DNA from: Opitutia bacterium
Lineage (GTDB): Bacteria > Verrucomicrobiota > Verrucomicrobiia > Opitutales > Seribacteraceae
Direction: 5' to 3'
Length of the DNA stretch: 5,235 nucleotides
NCBI GenBank assembly: GCA_018646565.1
Contig: JABGUO010000020.1
Span: forward strand, 1 to 5,235
Every line of letters begins with the position of its first letter. Position 1 is the first letter of the stretch. The position numbers and the translations under genes were made by a program. This document shows positions 1 to 5,235 of the stretch, in pieces. A model generated the notes under the pieces. The model made no database searches and was not told the origin of the DNA. It saw nothing but the letters and a program-made list of their open reading frames with translations.

Positions 1-998
1 ACAACCACAGTGTTGTTTTCAAAAACTTAAAACCGGAAACCACCTATGTGTATCGGGTGGGAGATGGACAAAAATATTGGTCTGAGTGGATTCAATTTAA
101 AACGGCCAAGTCCAGTTATGGAAAATCCCAATTCGTTTATTTTGGAGATGCTCAGAATGATGTGCTCGATCATTGGTCCAGGGTCATACGTATGGCCTAT
201 AAAACCGCTCCAGATGCTTCTTTCGCAGTTCATGCGGGAGATTTAATTAATTTAGCACACCGTGATCATGAGTGGGCCGAATGGTTTAAAGCCGGCGGTT
301 TTCTCCATAGCCAATGGACTGCTATCCCTGTGGCGGGTAATCATGAGTTTATGCCCCCAGGTAAAGGTATTCCTAGGAAACTCTCCATTCAGTGGCGTCC
401 TCAGTTCACATTGCCCGTCGTGGATCATTTGGATGCATCTCTTCACGAAACTGTCTATACCGTAGATTATCAGGATATTCGCATCATTGTGCTTAATTCT
501 AATGAGAAACAAGAACAGCAGACGAAGTACCTAGAGTCTCAATTGAAAAACTGCTCGGCTAAGTGGAAAATTGTTACCTGCCATCACTCTGTTTTTTCTC
601 CAGCCAAAGGTCGTGACTTCAAATTTGCCCGACAAAACTGGAAGCCTTTATTTGATAAATATGAAGTGGATCTGGTTCTCAATGGGCACGATCACACATA
701 TGCACGGGGGCATGTTCCCACCCGTACATCTGAGGAAGGCAGCAAAGAGCTTGGCACTATTTATGTAACTTCTGTGAGTGGGCCAAAGCAGTACGGGCTC
801 GATAAAAAACAAATTGAATCCTACAAGTCGCAAGGCTACCACTCAGACAAAACCGCAGAGCAAACTCAGTTCTTTCAGGTAATTACCATTGAAGGTGATA
901 CCTTGAGCTATGTCGCTTACACCGTGTTAGGGGATGAATATGACCGAGCGACTATCAAAAAGAATTTTGCTACCGGGGAGAAGTCTCTAATCGATTAA
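1..998 (+). CDS. Purple-acid-phosphatase-like metallophosphatase with N-terminal Fn3-like domain (5' truncated by window)
   Basis: Predicted dinuclear-metal phosphoesterase hydrolysing phosphomonoesters or diesters; the substrate is unknown. The frame is open from base 3 without a start, so the N-terminus, including any signal peptide, lies outside the window. The 331 visible residues (numbered from base 3) open with the end of an Fn3-like domain ('[15 protein letters not shown]', then 'WSEWIQF'), as in purple acid phosphatases. The calcineurin-like metallophosphoesterase domain follows with all main motifs: GDAQ (Asp49), HAGDL (Asp80), GNHE (Asn113/His114), CHHS (His194/195) and GHDH (His229, His231). 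The Tyr that follows the GD motif in true purple acid phosphatases is replaced by Asn83, so the enzyme is probably not purple and the metal pair may differ. It ends with TAA at 996-998, 41 bases before the preferred start of the kinase gene, and is probably in the same transcript. The superfamily call is firm; the specific reaction is not. Confidence 0.9.
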   Translation, partial: NHSVVFKNLKPETTYVYRVGDGQKYWSEWIQFKTAKSSYGKSQFVYFGDAQNDVLDHWSRVIRMAYKTAPDASFAVHAGDLINLAHRDHEWAEWFKAGGFLHSQWTAIPVAGNHEFMPPGKGIPRKLSIQWRPQFTLPVVDHLDASLHETVYTVDYQDIRIIVLNSNEKQEQQTKYLESQLKNCSAKWKIVTCHHSVFSPAKGRDFKFARQNWKPLFDKYEVDLVLNGHDHTYARGHVPTRTSEEGSKELGTIYVTSVSGPKQYGLDKKQIESYKSQGYHSDKTAEQTQFFQVITIEGDTLSYVAYTVLGDEYDRATIKKNFATGEKSLID

Positions 999-1010
999 AG
1001 GTTTTGTCCC

Positions 1011-1026
1011 GCCCATATCTATGGGC
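1011..1026 (+). repeat. Perfect 7-bp inverted repeat at the phosphatase-kinase junction
   Basis: GCCCATA (1011-1017) and TATGGGC (1020-1026) are exact reverse complements separated by TC, so they can form a compact RNA hairpin once the innermost pairs open into a loop. It begins 12 bases after the metallophosphatase stop and ends 13 bases before the ATG at 1040. No T-run follows, so it is not a standard intrinsic terminator. It could affect mRNA processing, stability or access to the start codon of the kinase, or be chance. If translation starts at the TTG at 1004, it lies inside the coding sequence. Confidence 0.45.
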
Positions 1027-1039
1027 AAAGATTCAGCAC

Positions 1040-2032
1040 ATGGCAGAACCTATGAGCAGCAGTGAATTGGAAGGGTTTGTCTCGGCATGCACTCATTCGA
1101 CTTCCTGTACTTCCAGAGATATAATTCAGTCTTTGTGGAGTGGTTATGGGAAAATTGAAAGGTGGAGGTTATCTGGAAGTGAGTACAAACAAATTATTAC
1201 CAAGCAGGTAATTCCTGAGGTTGGTGATCACCCCCGTGGGTGGAATACTGATCTTTCCCATCAGCGTAAACTCAACTCGTACCAAGTGGAAACCAACTGG
1301 TATGAGTCTACTCGTAACCGGGATAAGCCCTTACTTGCCCGCGTGCCACATTGCCTTGGTACTAAAAAGTTGGGCGATCAGGTTTTACTCGTGCTCGAGG
1401 ATATGGATGCATCCGGATTTGCCGGGCGTAGAAACTGGGTCAATCAGAGGGAGTGGCAGGCGTGTGTTCGGTGGTTGGCATCCTTTCATCTGGAAAACAT
1501 GAATCAATCCACCGAGGGCTTGTGGGAGTCGGGAACATACTGGCACCTGCAGACCCGACCCGATGAACTTGCCCGGTTGGATGACTCCAAATTACGAGAG
1601 GCTGCTCCGGCCATTGACCAAAAATTAAAGGGTGCAAAATATCAGACCTTGGTTCATGGGGACGCCAAGCTGGCGAACTTTTGTTTCAACCAAGAGGGTA
1701 CTGAAGTGGCTGCGGTTGATTTTCAGTATATTGGTGGAGGATGTGGGATGAAGGACCTTGCCTACTTTGTTGGTAGTTGTTTTCGGGATGAGGATGCCGA
1801 GGAAATCGAGCAAGAGGTCCTAAACTTTTATTTTTCTCAGATTCGAGAACTTGTTGAAAATGAAGATTTCCAAATATCTGCGGATGAATTGGAAGCGGAC
1901 TGGCGCCCACTTTACCGGGTGGCCTGGGCAGATTTTCACCGATTCATGAAGGGCTGGAGCCCCGGGCACTGGAAACTTAGCGATTACAGTGAGCGGATAA
2001 CCTGTCAAGTGATCGAGTCTTTAATCGTATGA
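1040..2032 (+). CDS. Ecdysteroid-kinase-like / aminoglycoside-phosphotransferase-fold small-molecule kinase
   Basis: Predicted cytoplasmic ATP-dependent kinase of the APH/choline-kinase fold, closest in appearance to the EcKinase/DUF1679 group, which phosphorylates small molecules; bacterial members have no settled substrate. With the start at 1040 (330 residues), the N-lobe has a likely ATP-binding Lys55 ('ITKQV') and the group-typical stretch '[15 protein letters not shown]', followed by Glu84 in 'SYQVETNWY'. A hinge-like 'LVLEDMD' comes next. The C-lobe has the catalytic HGD at 206-208 with Asn213 (HGDAKLANF) and the metal-binding Asp227 in 'VDFQYIGGG'. All key kinase residues are present, so it should be active. 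Start choice is uncertain: TTG at 1004 has AAAGG two bases upstream, too close for a good site; ATG at 1040 has AAAG about 9 bases upstream; ATG at 1052 is also possible. The stop overlaps the start of the next gene by 4 bases. Confidence 0.85.
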   Translation: MAEPMSSSELEGFVSACTHSTSCTSRDIIQSLWSGYGKIERWRLSGSEYKQIITKQVIPEVGDHPRGWNTDLSHQRKLNSYQVETNWYESTRNRDKPLLARVPHCLGTKKLGDQVLLVLEDMDASGFAGRRNWVNQREWQACVRWLASFHLENMNQSTEGLWESGTYWHLQTRPDELARLDDSKLREAAPAIDQKLKGAKYQTLVHGDAKLANFCFNQEGTEVAAVDFQYIGGGCGMKDLAYFVGSCFRDEDAEEIEQEVLNFYFSQIRELVENEDFQISADELEADWRPLYRVAWADFHRFMKGWSPGHWKLSDYSERITCQVIESLIV

Positions 2033-2904
2033 GCCTAGTTCTTGATTTAAACGAACTGGCCCAGTGTGCTTTACATGCCGCCCAGGCGGCTGGGAATGTG
2101 ATTCAAGGATTTTGTGGTAGGGAAGTGGAGGTGTTTTCCAAAAAAGGGGGAGACTCTCTGGCATCTCAGGTGGTTACAGAAGTGGACCGTAAAGCACAGG
2201 ATGCGATTCTTGAAGTTCTTCGACCAAGCATGGATTTGTATAATTTGGCCCTGCTTACTGAAGAGAGTGAGGACGATGGCTCCCGCTTCGAGAAGGAATA
2301 TTTTTGGTGTATTGATCCACTGGATGGCACCCTCGCATTTAGTGAAGGAGAGAATGGGTATGCTGTATCGATCGGACTGGTCGCCCGCGATGGTTTCCCA
2401 CAAATCGGGGTGATTTATGATCCGGTGAGCGAGGTTCTTTGGCACGCAGTGAAGGGGCAGGGGGTGAAAAGAAACGGCCAACATTGGAAGGTCACAGACC
2501 GACATGATACCCTTACTTTTACTTATGACCGAAGCTTTGAGGCTCACCCACAATTCTCCTCTTTGTGCCATACATTAAGTGAAGTTGGGCGAGAGCTTGG
2601 CCTCAAGGGTATCGAGGCTTTGCAGTATGGGGGCTCAGTCATGAATGCTATGCACGCCTTGGAGAACGGCCCCGGTTGCCACCTTAAGCTACCCAAACCG
2701 GAAGAGGGAGGGGGCAGTCTCTGGGATTATGCCGCAACCGCCTGTATTTATGAGGAAGCCGGTGCCTGGGTGACGGATGTCTATGGGCAACGCCTTGAGC
2801 TTAACCGCAGGGAATCCACCTTTATGAATCACCGTGGTGTCCTGTACGCGGTAGATCAAGAACTAGCTACAACGATTACTAAGTCCCCCTTTTTTACGCA
2901 GTAA
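2029..2904 (+). CDS. Inositol monophosphatase / CysQ-superfamily phosphatase
   Basis: Mg2+-dependent, Li+-sensitive-type phosphatase of the inositol-monophosphatase superfamily, 291 residues, slightly longer than typical bacterial members. No signal peptide is seen, so it is probably cytoplasmic. The metal site is complete: Glu78 in 'LLTEES', Asp96 and Asp99 in 'DPLDGT', and Asp223 in 'LWDYAA', followed by the usual 'EEAGAWVTD' strand. The residues after DPLDGT are 'LAF', unlike the TNF common in inositol monophosphatases or the KEF common in CysQ (3'-phosphoadenosine 5'-phosphate phosphatase). The substrate therefore cannot be assigned: inositol phosphate, PAP, histidinol phosphate and a sugar phosphate are all possible. 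A loop before the last metal Asp ('[11 protein letters not shown]') looks longer than usual. The ATG overlaps the kinase TGA (ATGA at 2029-2032) and lacks a clear ribosome-binding site, which points to translational coupling with the kinase. Confidence 0.9.
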   Translation: MSLVLDLNELAQCALHAAQAAGNVIQGFCGREVEVFSKKGGDSLASQVVTEVDRKAQDAILEVLRPSMDLYNLALLTEESEDDGSRFEKEYFWCIDPLDGTLAFSEGENGYAVSIGLVARDGFPQIGVIYDPVSEVLWHAVKGQGVKRNGQHWKVTDRHDTLTFTYDRSFEAHPQFSSLCHTLSEVGRELGLKGIEALQYGGSVMNAMHALENGPGCHLKLPKPEEGGGSLWDYAATACIYEEAGAWVTDVYGQRLELNRRESTFMNHRGVLYAVDQELATTITKSPFFTQ

Positions 2905-3181
2905 CTTTTGCCCTTTGACATGACCCAAATTTTTTTGGGTAGGCTGGTTTGCATGAAGTGTATTGAATGACGCAAATCAAAAGATTTTTAACGCAATGAT
3001 TCTAAAAATACATTTGTTACTCCTTGGGTAATGGAGTGGTATTAAAGATGTGCCCAATCTATTTACATTTTTGCTTGTGTTTTGCATGCCATTGGTTGCT
3101 TTTTTCGAGTCCCTGAATTTCAATTGGGATGTTCGGCCAGTTTAGTTAAAAATTTTACCTTCTTCTCTTACTTCCTAAATT
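2905..3181. other. AT-rich intergenic region before the oxidoreductase gene
   Basis: This stretch of 277 bases separates two gene blocks and must hold the promoter of the oxidoreductase gene unless transcription reads through. A perfect -35-like TTGACA lies at 2915-2920, but nothing like a -10 box stands 16-18 bases further on. A possible extended -10 (TGG followed by TATTAA, 3037-3045) has only a poor -35 partner. The last 40 bases before the ATG at 3182 are pyrimidine-rich and have no Shine-Dalgarno sequence. No credible coding frame or RNA gene was seen. Confidence 0.5.
2923..2940 (+). terminator. Possible weak terminator hairpin after the three-gene block
   Basis: ACCCAAA (2923-2929) pairs perfectly with TTTGGGT (2934-2940) around a TTTT loop, 18 bases after the phosphatase stop. 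Position and symmetry fit a terminator, and it could serve both strands. The stem is short, only three of seven pairs are G-C, and the base run is within the hairpin rather than after it, so efficiency would be low by standard intrinsic-terminator criteria. Confidence 0.3.
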
Positions 3182-4867
3182 ATGAAAAAAATCAATCGTT
3201 TGCTTTTCGCTCTACTTTGGTTGCCTGTGCTTGCTCCGGCCAATCCATTTTCCGAGCTTTACTATTACCGGGCGGTGGAGCCCGGTCCCACTAAGATATT
3301 GGAATGTGATCTTGCCGTCTATGGCGGTTCGCCTGCCGGAGTGGGTGCTGCCATCCAGGCGGCCAAAATGGGAAAAAAGGTATTATTTTTCTCTTTCAAT
3401 GATTTTGTGGGTGGCCTCACTTCGGGCGGGTTGACTGCAACCGATGTGGGAAGGAAAAAATCCATTGGTGGCTTGGCTAAGGAGTTTTATGGTCGGATTG
3501 GTCGAATCAGGGATTTCTCTCCATCAGCGGCGGAGAAACTTTATCTTACCATGCTCGAGGAAGCGGGGGTGAAAGTGTTGTTTCGACGCTGTTTGGAATC
3601 GGTGGAAAAAGAGGGTTCGCGGATTGTTTCTGCAACGATGGATACGGGGGAGACGGTAAAGGCAAAAGTTTTTGTAGATGCCACCTACGAGGGCGATCTC
3701 TTCGCGGCTGCCGGAGTTTCCTATTATGTGGGCAGGGAGCCTTCTTCGACCTATGACGAGTCTGTGGGTGGGCAATGGCAAACGCTTTCCTACAGAGATG
3801 TTTACCAGTTCTGCAGACTTCCGATCAGCCCCTATTTGGTGCCGGGTGATCCGAAGTCGGGCCTGCTTCCTGAAATATCGTCTGATCCGGCAGGCAAACC
3901 AGGGGAGGGTGATTTTCGCGTTCAGGCTTATAATTTTCGGATGTATCTTTCAAACAGACCAGGTAAAATTTCTTTTCCCAAACCAAGAGGGTATGATTCC
4001 ACTCGCTACGCTTTACTGGGTCGGTTCCTTAATTTTGATCCCAAGCTCCGTTGGACCTTACATTATACGGTGGCTCCCATGACTGACGGTCCTGTGCAAA
4101 TGCGTAATGGCGATTCAAACAACGCCGGTAGCTTCTCCAGCGATTATATCGGTGGAAACCACCGGTGGCCGGATGGTACCTACGAGCCGGTTTCCTTCTC
4201 CCAGCTGCCACCTCCCCGTCGAGGCCTGCCCGTTTCCCTGCTCAATCTTTATGAGTTGCGGGAAGATATTTTTCAGGACCATGTCTCCTATCAACTGGGA
4301 CTTCTTTATTTCCTGGCTAACGATCCGCAGGTTCCCGAAAAGCTTAAGGAAAGGGTGAACCGTTTCGGTTTGGACCCCAAGGAATTCAAGAAGACGGGTC
4401 ATTGGCCGCATCAGCTTTATGTGCGTGAGGGCCGCCGTATGCTTTCCGACTATGTGATGACTCAGGCAAACTGTGAATCCACACGATCCGTGGATGATTC
4501 AATTGGTCTGGCCTCGTACCCAATGGACTCACACTCCTGCCAGCGCGTAGTCGTTAAGGAAAAGGGAACCATGACGGTTCGCAACGAAGGTAATATGGGT
4601 TACAAATGTCCACAGCCCTATCCAATCGCTTACCGTTCCATTGTTCCCAAGAAAGAAGAATGCAACAACCTACTGGTTCCTCTTTGTCTCTCTGCATCCC
4701 ATGTTGCCTATGGCTCAATCCGTATGGAGCCTGTATTTATGATCATGGGGCAGAGTGCCGGAGTCGCCGCAAGTTTGGCTATGGATGCAGATGTTTCCGT
4801 GCAGGACATTGATATGGATAAGCTCCGCCAACACCTCGAAGCAGAGAAGCAGGTTTTGTACCCTTAA
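3182..4867 (+). CDS. Exported FAD-dependent oxidoreductase (FAD_oxidored family)
   Basis: Complete 561-residue flavoprotein of the FAD_oxidored (PF12831-like) type, common in Planctomycetota and Verrucomicrobiota and sometimes labelled 'xanthan lyase-like'; the true substrate is unknown, and oxidation of a sugar or polymer-derived compound is a guess. Residues 1-20 form a Sec signal peptide: MKK, a Leu-rich core, then 'APA' before Asn21. There is no twin-arginine motif and no lipobox Cys. The mature protein starts with a Rossmann FAD-binding segment after a beta strand ('LAVYGGSPAGVGAAIQAAK', glycines at 48, 49, 53 and 55). Then come 'GGLTSGGLT' (77-85), 'VDATYEGD' (165-172), the family-typical 'QAYNFRMYLS' (248-257) and 'REGRRM' (415-420), and a C-terminal FAD-contact region around 'GSIRMEPVFMIMGQSAGVAA' (521-540). 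The ATG at 3182 is set by the signal peptide. It probably acts in the periplasm beside the downstream sulfatase, although 165 bases separate them. Confidence 0.9.
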   Translation: MKKINRLLFALLWLPVLAPANPFSELYYYRAVEPGPTKILECDLAVYGGSPAGVGAAIQAAKMGKKVLFFSFNDFVGGLTSGGLTATDVGRKKSIGGLAKEFYGRIGRIRDFSPSAAEKLYLTMLEEAGVKVLFRRCLESVEKEGSRIVSATMDTGETVKAKVFVDATYEGDLFAAAGVSYYVGREPSSTYDESVGGQWQTLSYRDVYQFCRLPISPYLVPGDPKSGLLPEISSDPAGKPGEGDFRVQAYNFRMYLSNRPGKISFPKPRGYDSTRYALLGRFLNFDPKLRWTLHYTVAPMTDGPVQMRNGDSNNAGSFSSDYIGGNHRWPDGTYEPVSFSQLPPPRRGLPVSLLNLYELREDIFQDHVSYQLGLLYFLANDPQVPEKLKERVNRFGLDPKEFKKTGHWPHQLYVREGRRMLSDYVMTQANCESTRSVDDSIGLASYPMDSHSCQRVVVKEKGTMTVRNEGNMGYKCPQPYPIAYRSIVPKKEECNNLLVPLCLSASHVAYGSIRMEPVFMIMGQSAGVAASLAMDADVSVQDIDMDKLRQHLEAEKQVLYP

Positions 4868-5032
4868 TCTCTATATAAAAATTAAAGTCTCATTCATGAA
4901 AGTGAAAATTTTTTCGACTAGTCTTTCTTTTAAAAGCTACTCGATGATATTAGAATGGATACTCTGCTATCTACAAAACGACGCGACTTTCTGCCTGATC
5001 AATAAAATGACTAGAAAATCAAAGAAATTATC
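4868..5032. other. AT-rich gap between oxidoreductase and sulfatase, with short reading frames
   Basis: This gap of 165 bases has small AT-only inverted repeats (GAAAA/TTTTC at 4904-4915; palindrome CTTTTAAAAG at 4927-4936), which are too weak to call a terminator. A 46-codon frame starts at ATG 4896 and ends at TGA 5034-5036, overlapping the sulfatase start. Its product ('MKVKIFSTSLSFKSYS...') resembles nothing I recognise; it may be a leader frame or chance. A 16-codon frame at 4955-5005 is described separately. No convincing promoter was found. Confidence 0.4.
4955..5005 (+). pseudogene. Possible remnant of a Tat-signal gene start (16-codon frame)
   Basis: The frame reads MDTLLSTKRRDFLPDQ then TAA. 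The 'STKRRDFL' segment strongly resembles the n-region of a twin-arginine (Tat) signal peptide, as seen on many exported enzymes of planctomycetes and verrucomicrobia. No hydrophobic core follows, because the frame stops at once. It could be the 5' scrap of a decayed or deleted gene, or a coincidence in a short frame. Nothing in the other two frames after 5005 clearly continues it with a Tat-type core, apart from the sulfatase's own signal peptide starting at 5033. Confidence 0.2.
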
Positions 5033-5235
5033 TTGAAATATCTTCCGTTCACCGCACTTCTCATCACTTACTCTTCCCTCTTCACATTTCACTTTTCTGT
5101 GGCGGCGGAGCCTGAGCGCCCCAATATTCTCTGGTTGGTATGTGAGGATATTAGTCCTCATTTGGGATGTTACGGGGATACGCAGGCACACACGCCGAAT
5201 CTCGATCAATTGGCCGCAGATGGGGTTCGTTTTTC
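5033..5235 (+). CDS. Exported sulfatase, N-terminus only (3' truncated by window)
   Basis: Start of a type I sulfatase of the alkaline-phosphatase fold, which hydrolyses sulfate esters, often on polysaccharides in these bacteria. Only 67 codons are visible. Residues 1-25 form a Sec-type signal peptide (MKYLPF, a hydrophobic stretch, then 'SVAA' before Glu26). The diagnostic sulfatase N-terminus follows: '[21 protein letters not shown]' is split here as residues 29-38 and 39-49, with Glu38-Asp39 where many sulfatases carry the metal-binding Asp-Asp, then 'THTPNLD'-like '[16 protein letters not shown]'. The Cys/Ser that becomes formylglycine (C/S-x-P-x-R) lies beyond the window, so activity cannot be judged. 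An in-frame TAG at 5012 leaves TTG at 5033 as the only usual start codon that keeps the signal peptide; AAAGAAA at 5021-5027 is a poor ribosome-binding site. TTG overlaps the TGA of a short upstream frame. Confidence 0.85.
   Translation, partial: MKYLPFTALLITYSSLFTFHFSVAAEPERPNILWLVCEDISPHLGCYGDTQAHTPNLDQLAADGVRF

Noticed and set aside
2071..2571. A 166-codon open frame on the - strand
   Set aside because: It lies wholly inside the phosphatase gene, whose motifs are unmistakable on the + strand; the reverse product has no recognisable domain.
2915..2945. TTGACA as a full promoter
   Set aside because: The -35 box is perfect, but the sequence 16-18 bases downstream (GGGTAGG region) does not resemble a -10 box.
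3082..3294. A 70-codon + strand frame covering the start of the oxidoreductase
   Set aside because: It overlaps the well-supported signal peptide of the oxidoreductase in another frame and has no recognisable features.
4904..4936. AT-only inverted repeats as a terminator of the oxidoreductase gene
   Set aside because: The stems contain almost no G-C pairs and would be unstable; runs of A and T are expected by chance in this AT-rich gap.
1..5235. CRISPR array, tRNA, rRNA, insertion sequence or long direct repeats
   Set aside because: No regularly spaced repeats, transposase motifs or structured RNA signatures were seen on reading both strands.

Overview
The window holds five protein-coding genes, all on the + strand; the first and last are cut by the window edges. 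The suite of an exported FAD-dependent oxidoreductase, a sulfatase with a 'CEDISP..GCYGD' N-terminus, an Fn3/metallophosphatase protein and a bacterial ecdysteroid-kinase-like phosphotransferase suggests a Verrucomicrobiota or Planctomycetota (PVC) bacterium, probably aquatic. Moderate GC, weak or absent Shine-Dalgarno sequences and a TTG start are compatible with this. The lineage call rests on gene content only; no rRNA or tRNA is present to confirm it.

Left block (1-2904), three closely packed genes: the 3' part of a purple-acid-phosphatase-like metallophosphatase, a small-molecule kinase with the aminoglycoside-phosphotransferase/EcKinase fold, and an inositol-monophosphatase/CysQ-superfamily phosphatase. 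Kinase and phosphatase overlap by 4 bases (ATGA), so they are very probably co-translated. A kinase physically coupled to a phosphatase, with a second phosphatase upstream, suggests a small phosphorylation/dephosphorylation module. Its substrate cannot be read from the sequence. A perfect 7-bp inverted repeat lies in the junction between genes 1 and 2.

Middle (2905-3181): an AT-rich gap of 277 bases. It holds a short hairpin just after the phosphatase stop, a possible weak terminator, and no convincing gene or strong promoter.

Right block (3182-5235): a complete, Sec-exported FAD-dependent oxidoreductase (FAD_oxidored type), a 165-base gap, and the start of an exported sulfatase. The sulfatase begins at a TTG codon that overlaps the stop of a short upstream reading frame. 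The gap also contains a 16-codon reading frame resembling the beginning of a Tat signal peptide, possibly a gene remnant. The two exported enzymes fit a periplasmic role in degrading sulfated or otherwise modified polymers, but this is inferred from context.

I found no CRISPR array, RNA gene, insertion sequence or clearly undescribed multi-gene system. The most interesting leads are the coupled kinase/phosphatase pair and the odd start region of the sulfatase.
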